DNA from: a virus
Direction: 5' to 3' (one strand)
DNA length: 29,064 nt
Virus record (IMG/VR): IMGVR_UViG_3300022926_000085
Coordinates: 1-29,064 of that record
Position 1 is the first letter of the stretch; each line of letters begins with the position of its first letter. Made by a program: the position numbers and the translations under genes. The notes below the pieces were generated by a model. It was not told the origin of the DNA. It ran no database searches and worked only from the letters and a program-made list of their open reading frames with translations. Shown piece by piece: positions 21,608 to 29,064 of this stretch.

Positions 21608-21800
21608 TGAACATTTTTTAGAAGTATTAAAAGAATTAAGAGACAATCAATTAAATAGAATTATTTATTCTAATCAAGAAGCCGTCCAGGACAGAGAACA
21701 GGCATACATAAGAATAAAGACAATTGACGAGTTAATGGCTTATCTTGAATCAATCGCTAAAGATAACGAGATAAAAGACAAAGCCTGGAAAATATTATAG
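21570..21800 (+). CDS. Small helical protein before the scaffold gene
   Basis: 76 residues from ATG 21570, overlapping the previous gene by 38 bases. It is almost entirely helical and charged (MTRQEAIQNLLHDEHFLEVL, NQEAVQDREQAYIRIKTIDE). Many podoviruses of aquatic bacteria encode a small helical protein of this kind between portal and scaffold; its role in head assembly is not known to me. Confidence 0.65.
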   Translation: MTRQEAIQNLLHDEHFLEVLKELRDNQLNRIIYSNQEAVQDREQAYIRIKTIDELMAYLESIAKDNEIKDKAWKIL

Positions 21801-21850
21801 AAGTTTCTATAATGGCAACCCATGCCGAATGGGACTATTAAGGAAATACA

Positions 21851-22876
21851 ATGAGTGAAGAAAGCATGACTCCTGAACAAGGAAGTGCCGACCTGACTGT
21901 AAGGGAAGCAGCTTCTAGTTTTGAATCTTTATTAGCTGCAGAAGAAGGCGACAATGTCCAACCTGAAACTGCAAGTGAACAAGTCGAAGAGGTAGAGGTA
22001 GATGAAGAAGTTTTAGATGATGCAGAGATGGCTCTTGAAACTGACGAATCTGAAGAGTATGAAGCCGAATCAGAAGATGATTCTGAGATTGAGTATGAAG
22101 AGGAACCTACTGAAGAACCTGACCGCTTTAAAATTAAAGCTGCCGGGCAAGAGATGGAGGTCACCCTTGACGAACTTAAAGCCGGTTATCAACTTAATGC
22201 TGACTATACGAAAAAGACTCAAGAACTTTCAGAGCAACGTAAGGCTGTTGAAGCTGAACGTGCAGCAGTTGAAGAGTCTAAAAAGTTCAGGGATTATTAT
22301 GCTCAAAGGCTAAGAGCAGTAGAGGATATCTTGAAGACGGAAGAAGTTAGCCCCGAAGAATTAGCCATAATGAAAGAAAACGACCCACTAGGATATGCTA
22401 TGAAAATAGCAGAAAATACAGAAAAGAAAGAACAGTTAGCTAAAGTTCGTGCAGAGCAAGAAGCAATTGCTAGACAGCAACAAGCAGATCAGCAAGCACA
22501 AATGCAGCAATTTGTTCAACAGGAAGCACAAAAGCTTAAAACATTCCTACCAGAGTTTTCAGACCCAGCAAAAGCCGACCAAGTGCGTAAGCAAATTCGG
22601 ACTGCTGCAAAAGAGTTGGGATTCCAAGACAATGAAATCGACGGTGTTGTTGATTCACGTCATGCAATCACTCTTTTCTATGCAAGTGAATATCTTAAAA
22701 TGAAAAAAGCTAAACCTGGAATTACTAAAAAGGTGTCACAAGCACCTAAGATGATTAAGTCCGGGACTAAAGTTAAAACACAAAATAGAGATATTCGTAA
22801 GCGACAAATGAACAAGCTAAAGCAAACCGGAAAAGTCCGTGACGCAGCAGCTATATTTGAAAACTTTATTGAATAA
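21851..22876 (+). CDS. Capsid scaffolding protein
   Basis: 341 residues behind AAGGA. The N-terminal 90 residues are extremely acidic (runs of Glu and Asp), followed by FKIKAAGQEMEVTLDELKAG, then a long coiled coil (about 118-235) rich in Gln, Glu and Lys, and a strongly basic C-terminus (VKTQNRDIRKRQMNKLKQTG). A basic tail that binds the coat and a long helical body are the hallmarks of scaffolds such as that of P22. It directly precedes the major capsid gene. It should guide prohead assembly and then leave or be degraded. Confidence 0.9.
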   Translation: MSEESMTPEQGSADLTVREAASSFESLLAAEEGDNVQPETASEQVEEVEVDEEVLDDAEMALETDESEEYEAESEDDSEIEYEEEPTEEPDRFKIKAAGQEMEVTLDELKAGYQLNADYTKKTQELSEQRKAVEAERAAVEESKKFRDYYAQRLRAVEDILKTEEVSPEELAIMKENDPLGYAMKIAENTEKKEQLAKVRAEQEAIARQQQADQQAQMQQFVQQEAQKLKTFLPEFSDPAKADQVRKQIRTAAKELGFQDNEIDGVVDSRHAITLFYASEYLKMKKAKPGITKKVSQAPKMIKSGTKVKTQNRDIRKRQMNKLKQTGKVRDAAAIFENFIE

Positions 22877-22887
22877 GGATATAAACA

Positions 22888-23838
22888 ATGGCTACATATA
22901 AAACCGTTACAGCTATAGGTCAAAAAGAAGACCTAACAGATGTAATTTACAATATTTCACCTACTGATACACCATTCATGTCATCAGTTGGTCAGACCCA
23001 GGCATCTGCGATTCTTCACGAATGGCAAGTGGACAGCTTGGCAGCAGTTAATACAGGCAACGCAGCAGTCGAGGGTGATGACGCTACATCAGCAACACTT
23101 GCTCCAACTACTCGTGTCGGTAATCGTACACAAATCTCACAAAAAACCATCCAAATTTCTGGCACACTAGAAAAAGTAGATGCAGCGGGTAGACGCAGTG
23201 AGAAGGCATATCAACTATCTAAAGTGTCTGCTGAACTTAAACGAGACATGGAATCTATCTTATTATCTAACCAAGCAGCTGACGCTGGTGGTGCTTCAAC
23301 AGCACGTAAACTTGGTGGATTACAAGCATGGTTAAATACAAACTATGAAGGCTCCGGCACTGCTGGAACAGGCAATGGAACAACTGCTCGTGTAGTTGGT
23401 ACTGATGCTGCTTTCACAGAAACAATGCTGAAATCTGCTGTTAAGAAAGCATATGAAGCTGGTGGCACACCATCAGTATTAATGGTTTCACCAACACAAA
23501 AACAAGTAGTATCAACTTTTGCTGGTATTGCTGAGCAAAGATTTATGGCTCCATCAAGCGGTCAATCTACTATCGTAGGTGCTGCTGATATTTACCTTAG
23601 CGACTTTGGTTCTTTATCTGTTGTTCCTAACAGATTTATTCCACAAGACGTTGGTGGTGATGGTGGCGACACAGCGTTTGTATTAGATCCTGAATATGCT
23701 TCAGTTGCATATTTAAGACCTTTCCAAACTAATGAGTTAGCTAAAACAGGTGACTCAGAAAAAACACAGCTTTTAGTTGAATACACTCTTGAAGTGAAAA
23801 ACGAAGCTGCACATGCAATTATTGCTGATTTAGCATAA
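22888..23838 (+). CDS. Major capsid protein, SU10-like HK97 fold
   Basis: 316 residues behind AAGGAT. The sequence shows the DUF5309/SU10-like coat pattern: YNISPTDTPFMSSVGQTQAS near the N-terminus, NRTQISQKTIQISGTLEKVDA, RDMESILLSNQAA, LGGLQAWLNTNYEGSG, PSVLMVSPTQKQVVSTFAG, and LLVEYTLEVKNEAAHAIIADL at the end. It folds without a long N-terminal delta domain, in line with a separate scaffold. The gene ends at a strong hairpin that may protect or end part of the transcripts, giving high coat expression. Confidence 0.95.
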   Translation: MATYKTVTAIGQKEDLTDVIYNISPTDTPFMSSVGQTQASAILHEWQVDSLAAVNTGNAAVEGDDATSATLAPTTRVGNRTQISQKTIQISGTLEKVDAAGRRSEKAYQLSKVSAELKRDMESILLSNQAADAGGASTARKLGGLQAWLNTNYEGSGTAGTGNGTTARVVGTDAAFTETMLKSAVKKAYEAGGTPSVLMVSPTQKQVVSTFAGIAEQRFMAPSSGQSTIVGAADIYLSDFGSLSVVPNRFIPQDVGGDGGDTAFVLDPEYASVAYLRPFQTNELAKTGDSEKTQLLVEYTLEVKNEAAHAIIADLA

Positions 23839-23852
23839 TTACTTCTCCTATT

Positions 23853-23878
23853 GGATAGCCCGGTTCGTCCGGGCATCC
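23853..23878 (+). terminator. Strong hairpin after the capsid gene
   Basis: GCCCGG pairs with CCGGGC around TTCGT, extended by GGAT/ATCC with one bulged A, giving about ten pairs. It lies 15 bases after the capsid stop. The following bases are ATTATTAAAT rather than a T-run, so it is a partial terminator or an mRNA 3'-end stabiliser rather than a full stop; structural genes continue on the same strand. Confidence 0.6.
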
Positions 23879-23888
23879 ATTATTAAAT

Positions 23889-24056
23889 ATGAATGTATTA
23901 AGACCACAATTTAAACATAGACTCCTGGATGTTCATGGGGGTGCTAAGATGCAAAAGAAAGTAAATCAGATGTTTCTTAGAATGAAAAGATCAGGGATAC
24001 TATACTGGCATGAAAAAAATATTAGACTTCAACAAAAACGTCAAACGAATCAGTGA
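23889..24056 (+). CDS. Possible small basic protein, 55 aa
   Basis: An open frame of 55 codons fills the gap after the capsid hairpin and overlaps the next gene by 47 bases. The product is basic (Lys, Arg and Gln throughout: MNVLRPQFKHRL, MFLRMKRSGILYWHEKNIRL). The first ATG has no ribosome-binding site; an internal ATG at 23949 follows GGGGGTG and would give 35 residues. No family recognised. It may be a real small gene or a chance frame. Confidence 0.4.
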   Translation: MNVLRPQFKHRLLDVHGGAKMQKKVNQMFLRMKRSGILYWHEKNIRLQQKRQTNQ

Positions 24057-24333
24057 AACAGAAGATGATGGTAACGGTGGTGTTATAATCCAAACAACAC
24101 AAGATGTTACTGAGATCATTGAACAGAATAAAAAAGAATACAACGCAAACACAGGCAGATGGGGTGATGATGTATTTGACAATAAAGTGGCATCAATTCC
24201 ATTAAGCTGCATTGACGAATTAAACAAACAAGGGATCATGCGTGGATTTCATGTATTAGATCAAAAGAAATTCAGAGCGTGGTTAAACCATCCGGATAAT
24301 CGTTTCTTTAGAACAAAACCAGGGAAAATATAA
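24010..24333 (+). CDS. Conserved phage head/neck-region protein
   Basis: 107 residues. The C-terminal half carries the recurring phage pattern ELNKQGIMRGFHVLDQKKFRAWLNHPDNRFFRTKPGKI, found in unassigned proteins between capsid and tail genes of podoviruses. The N-terminal half is charged and polar. The start has only a weak ribosome-binding site, and the stop overlaps the next start as TAATG. It is probably virion assembly-related; no enzyme motif. Confidence 0.7.
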   Translation: MKKILDFNKNVKRISETEDDGNGGVIIQTTQDVTEIIEQNKKEYNANTGRWGDDVFDNKVASIPLSCIDELNKQGIMRGFHVLDQKKFRAWLNHPDNRFFRTKPGKI

Positions 24334-24959
24334 TGGCTGGATCATTTGAAAATTATGCCAAGATTAAAGAATTGGTGGCTGAATATTTAGGTCGTGATGA
24401 TCTAACAGACAAGATACCTATATTTATTCAGTTAGGTGAGCAGCGTTTAAGACGTGATTTAAGATTACGACAAATGCTTAAATACTCCACAGCAACTTTA
24501 ACAGGTGGCGACGCTACCGTAGCAATTCCAAACGATTTTTTAGGAATTAAAACAATATATATAGACAGCAATCCGATTGCTACAATTGAATATCAAACAT
24601 CAGCTGCTTTTTATGATAACGGATTAGTAAAACAGTCCGGGCAGCCACAGGCTTACACATTAATTGGTTCAGAATTTCAATTTGCACCAATTCCGGCTGG
24701 AAATTACACATTAAAAATGATTTACTATTTCAGACCTGAAATATTAAGTAATTCAAATGCATCAAATGTATTTTCTTTGCATGCACCTGACTTATTATTA
24801 TATGCATCTCTTGCAGAAGCGGAGCCATATTTAATGAACGACGAAAGGTTACAAACCTGGTCGTCTTTATATACACGAGGACTTGAATCATTAGCTAAGT
24901 CCGATGATGAGAGCGAGTATCCATCAACACCATTAACAATTAAACTAAGATCGAGGTAA
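24333..24959 (+). CDS. Head-tail adaptor protein, SU10-like
   Basis: 208 residues. The helical N-terminus (FENYAKIKELVAEYLGRDDL, IPIFIQLGEQRLRRDLRLR) is followed by a beta section (ATVAIPNDFLGIKTIYID, YTLIGSEFQFAPIPAGNYTL) and a C-terminal helical bundle (HAPDLLLYASLAEAEPYL). This is the pattern of phage adaptor proteins of the SU10 group, which form a ring under the portal. It fits its place after capsid genes and the SU10-like coat. Confidence 0.85.
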   Translation: MAGSFENYAKIKELVAEYLGRDDLTDKIPIFIQLGEQRLRRDLRLRQMLKYSTATLTGGDATVAIPNDFLGIKTIYIDSNPIATIEYQTSAAFYDNGLVKQSGQPQAYTLIGSEFQFAPIPAGNYTLKMIYYFRPEILSNSNASNVFSLHAPDLLLYASLAEAEPYLMNDERLQTWSSLYTRGLESLAKSDDESEYPSTPLTIKLRSR

Positions 24960-24964
24960 CAATT

Positions 24965-25351
24965 ATGGCAGAAATGAGTGATTACCTAGAGAATACTCTA
25001 GGAAACGCAGTATTAAGAGGATCATCTTTTACTTCACCGGTAACTATTTACGTTGGATTATTTACAACTGATCCTCAAGACGATAATTCCGGGACTGAAG
25101 TGTCAGGTGGAGCATATGCTAGAAAAGCAGTAACTTTTGGTGCACCTACAAATGGTGTATTTACATCTAATGCTGATGTTCAGTTTGACCAAGCCACTGC
25201 AACGTGGGGCACAATTTCACACCTGGCTTTATTTGATGCATTAACAGGTGGTAATCAGCTATTTCACACCCCACTTGATATTTCAAAGCTAGTCGAGACA
25301 GGTGATATTTTTACTGTGAGATCCGGGCAGTTAACTGTTCAATTTCAATAA
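24965..25351 (+). CDS. Tail/virion protein of common phage type
   Basis: 128 residues, mostly beta. The family-like pattern is YLENTLGNAVLRGS, VTIYVGLFTTDPQDDNSGTE, VSGGAYARKAVTFGAPTNG, FDQATATWGTISHLALFDA and a final RSGQLTVQFQ. Such proteins occur in tail regions of many phages and are usually called tail fibre or tail-associated proteins. Here it precedes another small beta protein and the large tail protein, suggesting one sub-assembly. Confidence 0.75.
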   Translation: MAEMSDYLENTLGNAVLRGSSFTSPVTIYVGLFTTDPQDDNSGTEVSGGAYARKAVTFGAPTNGVFTSNADVQFDQATATWGTISHLALFDALTGGNQLFHTPLDISKLVETGDIFTVRSGQLTVQFQ

Positions 25352-25363
25352 TAAGGAATAATC

Positions 25364-25708
25364 ATGGCTTTAGTATTAAAAGACCGAGTGAGAGAAACTA
25401 CCAATATCACTGGAACAGGAACTATGACTTTACAAGGTGCAGTTGATGGATTTAGAACATTTACTTCTGCCGTAGGTGTTGGAAATCAAACCTATTATTC
25501 TGTAGCTTCATTGACCCAATGGGAAGTTGGTGTAGGAACTGTTGGTGCTGGTAACACTTTAACCAGAGATACTGTTTTAGATTCTTCAAACAATGGTGCT
25601 AAAGTAGATTTCACTTCAGGTGATAAGGATATTTTTGTGACTTATCCAGCTAAAAAATCAGCAACAAGGGACAACTTGTTAGCATATTCAATCGTATTTG
25701 GGAGTTAA
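25364..25708 (+). CDS. Small beta-rich tail protein
   Basis: 114 residues behind AAGGAAT. The sequence VRETTNITGTGTMTLQGAVDG, FTSAVGVGNQTYYSVASL, WEVGVGTVGAGNTLTRDTVL and DIFVTYPAKK is a recurring phage unit, often found alone or as the N-terminal domain of fibre or tail proteins. It probably attaches to the tail together with its neighbours; no receptor-binding feature can be assigned. Confidence 0.75.
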   Translation: MALVLKDRVRETTNITGTGTMTLQGAVDGFRTFTSAVGVGNQTYYSVASLTQWEVGVGTVGAGNTLTRDTVLDSSNNGAKVDFTSGDKDIFVTYPAKKSATRDNLLAYSIVFGS

Positions 25709-25711
25709 ATA

Positions 25712-28700
25712 ATGGCACGTAAACAAATTCACAAGTATACCTTTACACCGGCTACTAATACTATTGTATTAGATGGCATATATAACCGTGATCGTATATT
25801 ACTAATTAATAACGCTACAGATAATGATGAGATGTTTGCTTTCAGTAGCGAATTTAACTCATTAGTATCTTATTCTTTTGATGGACCGAATGAAACGACT
25901 ACGCTTGTTTTAAATAAAGACTGTTCAGCTATGGATGCAGCAGATGTTCTGCAGATATGGATAGACACTGATTACACTGAAATTCAACCATCTGAATCAT
26001 ACACAGATCCGGTTTCAAAACTCCGGGTATCGACTCCTGAAAACTTAATTGATACTGACTTTGAATATGGTCTGCAATCAACCAAATGGGAAACATTAGA
26101 ATTAGTTAAAAACATTCCTACATTCTTTTCTCGTAACGGTGATGAAGATATTGAGATTGCTGATGTAACAACACAAGCTAACTCTAATATTATTGTGGTG
26201 AACACAGTTGACGTGCACAACTTAGTTCAAGGTAACCCAATTATTGTCCAGGGAACCAAAAACAATAATGCAAATGGTGCTTTCGTTGTAACTAAAATTT
26301 TAGATGACAGGACATTTCAATATACTGCAAAAAGAACTATTGTCCGTGCAGAATCAATTAAAGATACTTATACTCAAGTATTCCTAGGATCTATCTATCA
26401 GGGAACTGAATTTAAACTATCTAATATTGATGGAGTAATAACTGACGGAGCAAGTCCATCTACATTAACTGTGTCTACAAAATATCCTATGGGATTTAAC
26501 GCTGGCACATCATTCTTCTTAACTAACTCTGTTGGTCAGAAAATTATTACATTTGATGCAAGTCTTATAACACCAACTAACGTTATTAACATTAACACTG
26601 TTATTGATGTTAATGCTAGACATGGTGATACACCACATTCATGGAATATTGGTGCATGGGATCCAATGAACTGGAAACCAAAAGATGCTTTGTTCTTTGA
26701 ACCGGGCACATCAGAAGTTACTATCTCAACTGCTAACGAGACATTTACTTTCCCTACCCCACATGGGTTTGCTGATGGTCAATATGTTGTTTATATGCAT
26801 GGTTATGCAAACTCAGCTATTGGTGGTTTAACAGATACAAGACCTTATTGGGTCAGAAGAGTTGATGATTATACTTTCTACTTAACATTAGGTGGTGCTT
26901 CATCTACATCTAAAGTAAACATCACAAACACAGGATCATCAAATGGAATGATGCGACATTGTTTTGCAAAAGCATATGATCCTATTAGTGCAAACACATC
27001 AACTGAATATATTACATTTGCTGGTCAAGTTCCTTATGTTGAAACTGACAGAAACCAAGGTGTTTTAATGACATACACCACAGTTGGTGGTCTTCCTGTT
27101 ATGAACAACACAGATTCCTTAGTAACTTGGGAACCCGGATCAAATACAATTATGTATACGTTAAGCGTTACAGTTGGCACCAATACAACTATGCGTTTCT
27201 CAAGATATCCAAACAACACTGTATACAACATAAACTCAGGAACTGTTAATGGTGCCATGATTATTATGGATATTAACCCATTACGTGACACATTAAGACA
27301 TGCAAACCATGGATTAACATCAGGTGACGTCATTAGATTCTCAAGTAGTTCAACAGCACCAATTTCAAATAACAACTATTATGAAGTAGAAATTGTTAAT
27401 GATGATTACTATAGAATGAGAAGATACGATACAACAGCTTTATGGAATCTTACAAACTATGGTAATGCTGCATCTAACGTAACTATTACAGGTAGAACAT
27501 ACCAAGATAATGCTGATCAGATTCAAATTGTTAATCATGGATTGTCTAATGGTGATGCCGTTGTTTATACTGACGAAGGTAATACTACTATTGGTGGTCT
27601 AACTAATGGTGTGACTTATTATGTGGCACAAGCTACAAACAACACATTAAAATTAGCTACTAATACTACCGGCTATAGCACACCAAATATTACATATAAC
27701 AACTATTGGAATTCTGCTAACCGAAACGTAGGTTATACAGATCCAAGTTATCAATATATTTGGAAAACTAATCATGGCTTCTTAACAGGTGATCGTGTTG
27801 AATATACTTCAAACACTCCTGTCGGTGGCTTAAGAAATGGTGCTCATTACTATGTTCGTGTTATTGATGTTAACAGATTTTATTTAAACCACACATCAGC
27901 TGGTGCATTAGCTGGATCAGGGTTCCCGGACAGAGTTTGGTTCTCGCAAGTATTAACAGGATCATCAAGACTTCAAAAGGTGACAACTGTTGATATTAGT
28001 GCTGCTGGATCAGGAACTCAAAAATTCACAGCTAACGTAGATGGTGCTTCAGATGGGGTATATGCTTTAGCAACAAATCCTGATGCTACAACATTTACAA
28101 TGTCAACAAATGCAACTATTCCATCAAGGAATATTCAGTTTGACCCAATATCATCTGTATCAATTGAAGAAGATGCTATTAGAATACCTGACCATTATTT
28201 TAGAACAGGTTATGAAGTTACTTATACGACTACAGGCACAGCAACAGGTGGATTAACACATAGTCAAACATATTATGTTATCCGAGTGTCTCGTAATTGG
28301 ATTAGATTAGCTGCAACTTATGATGATGCTATTGATGGAACAGTTTATATTGACTTAACATCTGCTGGTTCAGGACTTGCTGGATTAGCAACACCAAACA
28401 TTATTGGTGAGGTTCTAGGTCAAGGAACATTAACTATCGAAGCTGGATCAGATACGATTACAGGTAATAATACAAACTTCTCATCATTCTTTAAAACAGG
28501 TGATCAGATTTCTATATACGAACCTGAAACATATACAACAAGAACAGTGTCTAGCACAAACATTTCTGCTGATACCATGGATACATCAGTAAACCATGGA
28601 TATTCAACAGGTGACCTTGTTATCTTAGAAGCTGTTACTTTACCAACTCCATTAGTTAATGGTGGTTTCTATTATGTTCGGGCACTTGATGCAAACACAG

Positions 28701-29064
28701 TATCTTTTCACCCAACACGAGCAGATGCTATTGCTAACTTAGGATTAATTAATATTACTGCTGCCGGTGGTGGTATTACATTAAAACGATTAAATAGTAT
28801 TGGTGACACTCACGTTGAATCTGTTAAATCAGTATTAAGTCCAATTAAAATTAAATTAGTCGGTGAAATTGATAATGCTTTAACAAGCGTTGAGTATGCT
28901 GTGGGAACAGGTCTATTATTAAGATCAGATGGCTTTGCATTACACAGACCATTTGATGGTGGTGTTGAATTAATACCATCTACCAACCCTGATTCACAGA
29001 TGATACGTCAAACTCGTAAATACTTCCGTTATCAATCAGGTAAAGGTATCCAAGTATCGTTTGC
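25712..29064 (+). CDS. Very large tail structural protein, 3' end missing
   Basis: The frame is open from ATG 25712 to the end of the window, 1117 codons so far. The N-terminal part (IHKYTFTPATNTIVLDGIYN) is followed by many beta units of one design: (N)HGF or HGL, (T/S)GDxVxY, a loop, GGLxNGxxYYV and a strand (for example VRVIDVNRFYLN). I count about six copies: three clear ones at about codons 347, 606 and 686, two divergent ones at about codons 525 and 822, and one near codon 955. The visible end has MIRQTRKYFRYQSGKGIQVS, a block seen in large structural proteins of marine phages. It is probably a trimeric or hexameric tail hub, needle or fibre-carrying protein. Confidence 0.75.
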   Translation, partial: MARKQIHKYTFTPATNTIVLDGIYNRDRILLINNATDNDEMFAFSSEFNSLVSYSFDGPNETTTLVLNKDCSAMDAADVLQIWIDTDYTEIQPSESYTDPVSKLRVSTPENLIDTDFEYGLQSTKWETLELVKNIPTFFSRNGDEDIEIADVTTQANSNIIVVNTVDVHNLVQGNPIIVQGTKNNNANGAFVVTKILDDRTFQYTAKRTIVRAESIKDTYTQVFLGSIYQGTEFKLSNIDGVITDGASPSTLTVSTKYPMGFNAGTSFFLTNSVGQKIITFDASLITPTNVININTVIDVNARHGDTPHSWNIGAWDPMNWKPKDALFFEPGTSEVTISTANETFTFPTPHGFADGQYVVYMHGYANSAIGGLTDTRPYWVRRVDDYTFYLTLGGASSTSKVNITNTGSSNGMMRHCFAKAYDPISANTSTEYITFAGQVPYVETDRNQGVLMTYTTVGGLPVMNNTDSLVTWEPGSNTIMYTLSVTVGTNTTMRFSRYPNNTVYNINSGTVNGAMIIMDINPLRDTLRHANHGLTSGDVIRFSSSSTAPISNNNYYEVEIVNDDYYRMRRYDTTALWNLTNYGNAASNVTITGRTYQDNADQIQIVNHGLSNGDAVVYTDEGNTTIGGLTNGVTYYVAQATNNTLKLATNTTGYSTPNITYNNYWNSANRNVGYTDPSYQYIWKTNHGFLTGDRVEYTSNTPVGGLRNGAHYYVRVIDVNRFYLNHTSAGALAGSGFPDRVWFSQVLTGSSRLQKVTTVDISAAGSGTQKFTANVDGASDGVYALATNPDATTFTMSTNATIPSRNIQFDPISSVSIEEDAIRIPDHYFRTGYEVTYTTTGTATGGLTHSQTYYVIRVSRNWIRLAATYDDAIDGTVYIDLTSAGSGLAGLATPNIIGEVLGQGTLTIEAGSDTITGNNTNFSSFFKTGDQISIYEPETYTTRTVSSTNISADTMDTSVNHGYSTGDLVILEAVTLPTPLVNGGFYYVRALDANTVSFHPTRADAIANLGLINITAAGGGITLKRLNSIGDTHVESVKSVLSPIKIKLVGEIDNALTSVEYAVGTGLLLRSDGFALHRPFDGGVELIPSTNPDSQMIRQTRKYFRYQSGKGIQVSF

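Noticed and set aside
21812-21841. A nine-residue frame (MATHAEWDY) before the scaffold gene
   Set aside because: It has no ribosome-binding site and only a weak CCCAT/ATGGG stem; without comparison it cannot be told from chance.
1-29064. Integrase, repressor, tRNA genes or transposons
   Set aside because: I looked for their typical motifs and found none, so nothing in this window supports a temperate life cycle; the unseen part of the genome remains open.

Overview
This window is part of an AT-rich tailed-phage genome, by its gene set a short-tailed (podovirus-like) phage. No integrase, repressor, tRNA, rRNA or transposase is visible. Both ends are open: the first gene lacks its start and the last gene lacks its end, so a stretch lies outside the window and probably carries more tail genes. 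Virion genes resemble the SU10/P22 style: P22-type portal, a long acidic scaffold, a SU10-like major capsid protein and a SU10-like adaptor. The best clue to the host is a 23-codon gene at 7932-8003 whose product has all the hallmarks of PqqA, the precursor peptide of pyrroloquinoline quinone (PQQ). PQQ is the cofactor of bacterial methanol dehydrogenases. With the low GC content this points, by inference only, to an aquatic methylotroph such as the OM43/LD28 group of Methylophilaceae.

Layout. (1) 1-7216, rightward: two probable internal virion or ejection proteins, then tightly overlapping small genes: a membrane protein, two Sec-secreted Cys-rich proteins, a spanin-like membrane coiled-coil protein, a SprT-like metallopeptidase, a 3-TM holin, a GH24 endolysin, a DEDDy exonuclease with a zinc ribbon, and a small protein. 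(2) 7213-7811, leftward: three small genes behind a predicted promoter. (3) 7932-8003, rightward: pqqA alone, between a 14-bp palindrome and a bidirectional hairpin terminator. (4) 8023-11661, leftward: early recombination and replication genes (winged-helix protein, ParB-like protein, SSB-like protein, YqaJ exonuclease, annealing protein and several small proteins). (5) 11792-16549, rightward: VRR-NUC nuclease, DUF1376 replication initiator with internal iteron-like repeats, helicase loader, NinB, Ref-like nuclease, ParB-methyltransferase fusion, and a Q-like antiterminator. (6) 16550-16659: a late promoter and a terminator directly after Q, the lambda PR'/tR' arrangement. (7) 16660-end, rightward: late morphogenesis genes (terS, terL, portal, scaffold, capsid, adaptor, tail proteins).

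How it works together. Early leftward genes and the initiator/loader pair would replicate and recombine the DNA with host polymerase, since no DNA polymerase is seen here. Q would then let RNA polymerase read past the short-leader terminator into packaging, capsid and tail genes, which in a circular or concatemeric genome run on into the ejection and lysis genes at the left of this window. The phage PqqA would need the host enzymes PqqB-E, so it looks like a metabolic helper that supplies substrate for PQQ during infection.

Three sequence-level oddities cut across genes. The palindromic pentamer CCNGG is about four times more frequent than base composition predicts. Two leftward terminators have the stop codon of the preceding gene at the hairpin apex. 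One leftward gene looks like two genes fused at a seven-base homopolymer.
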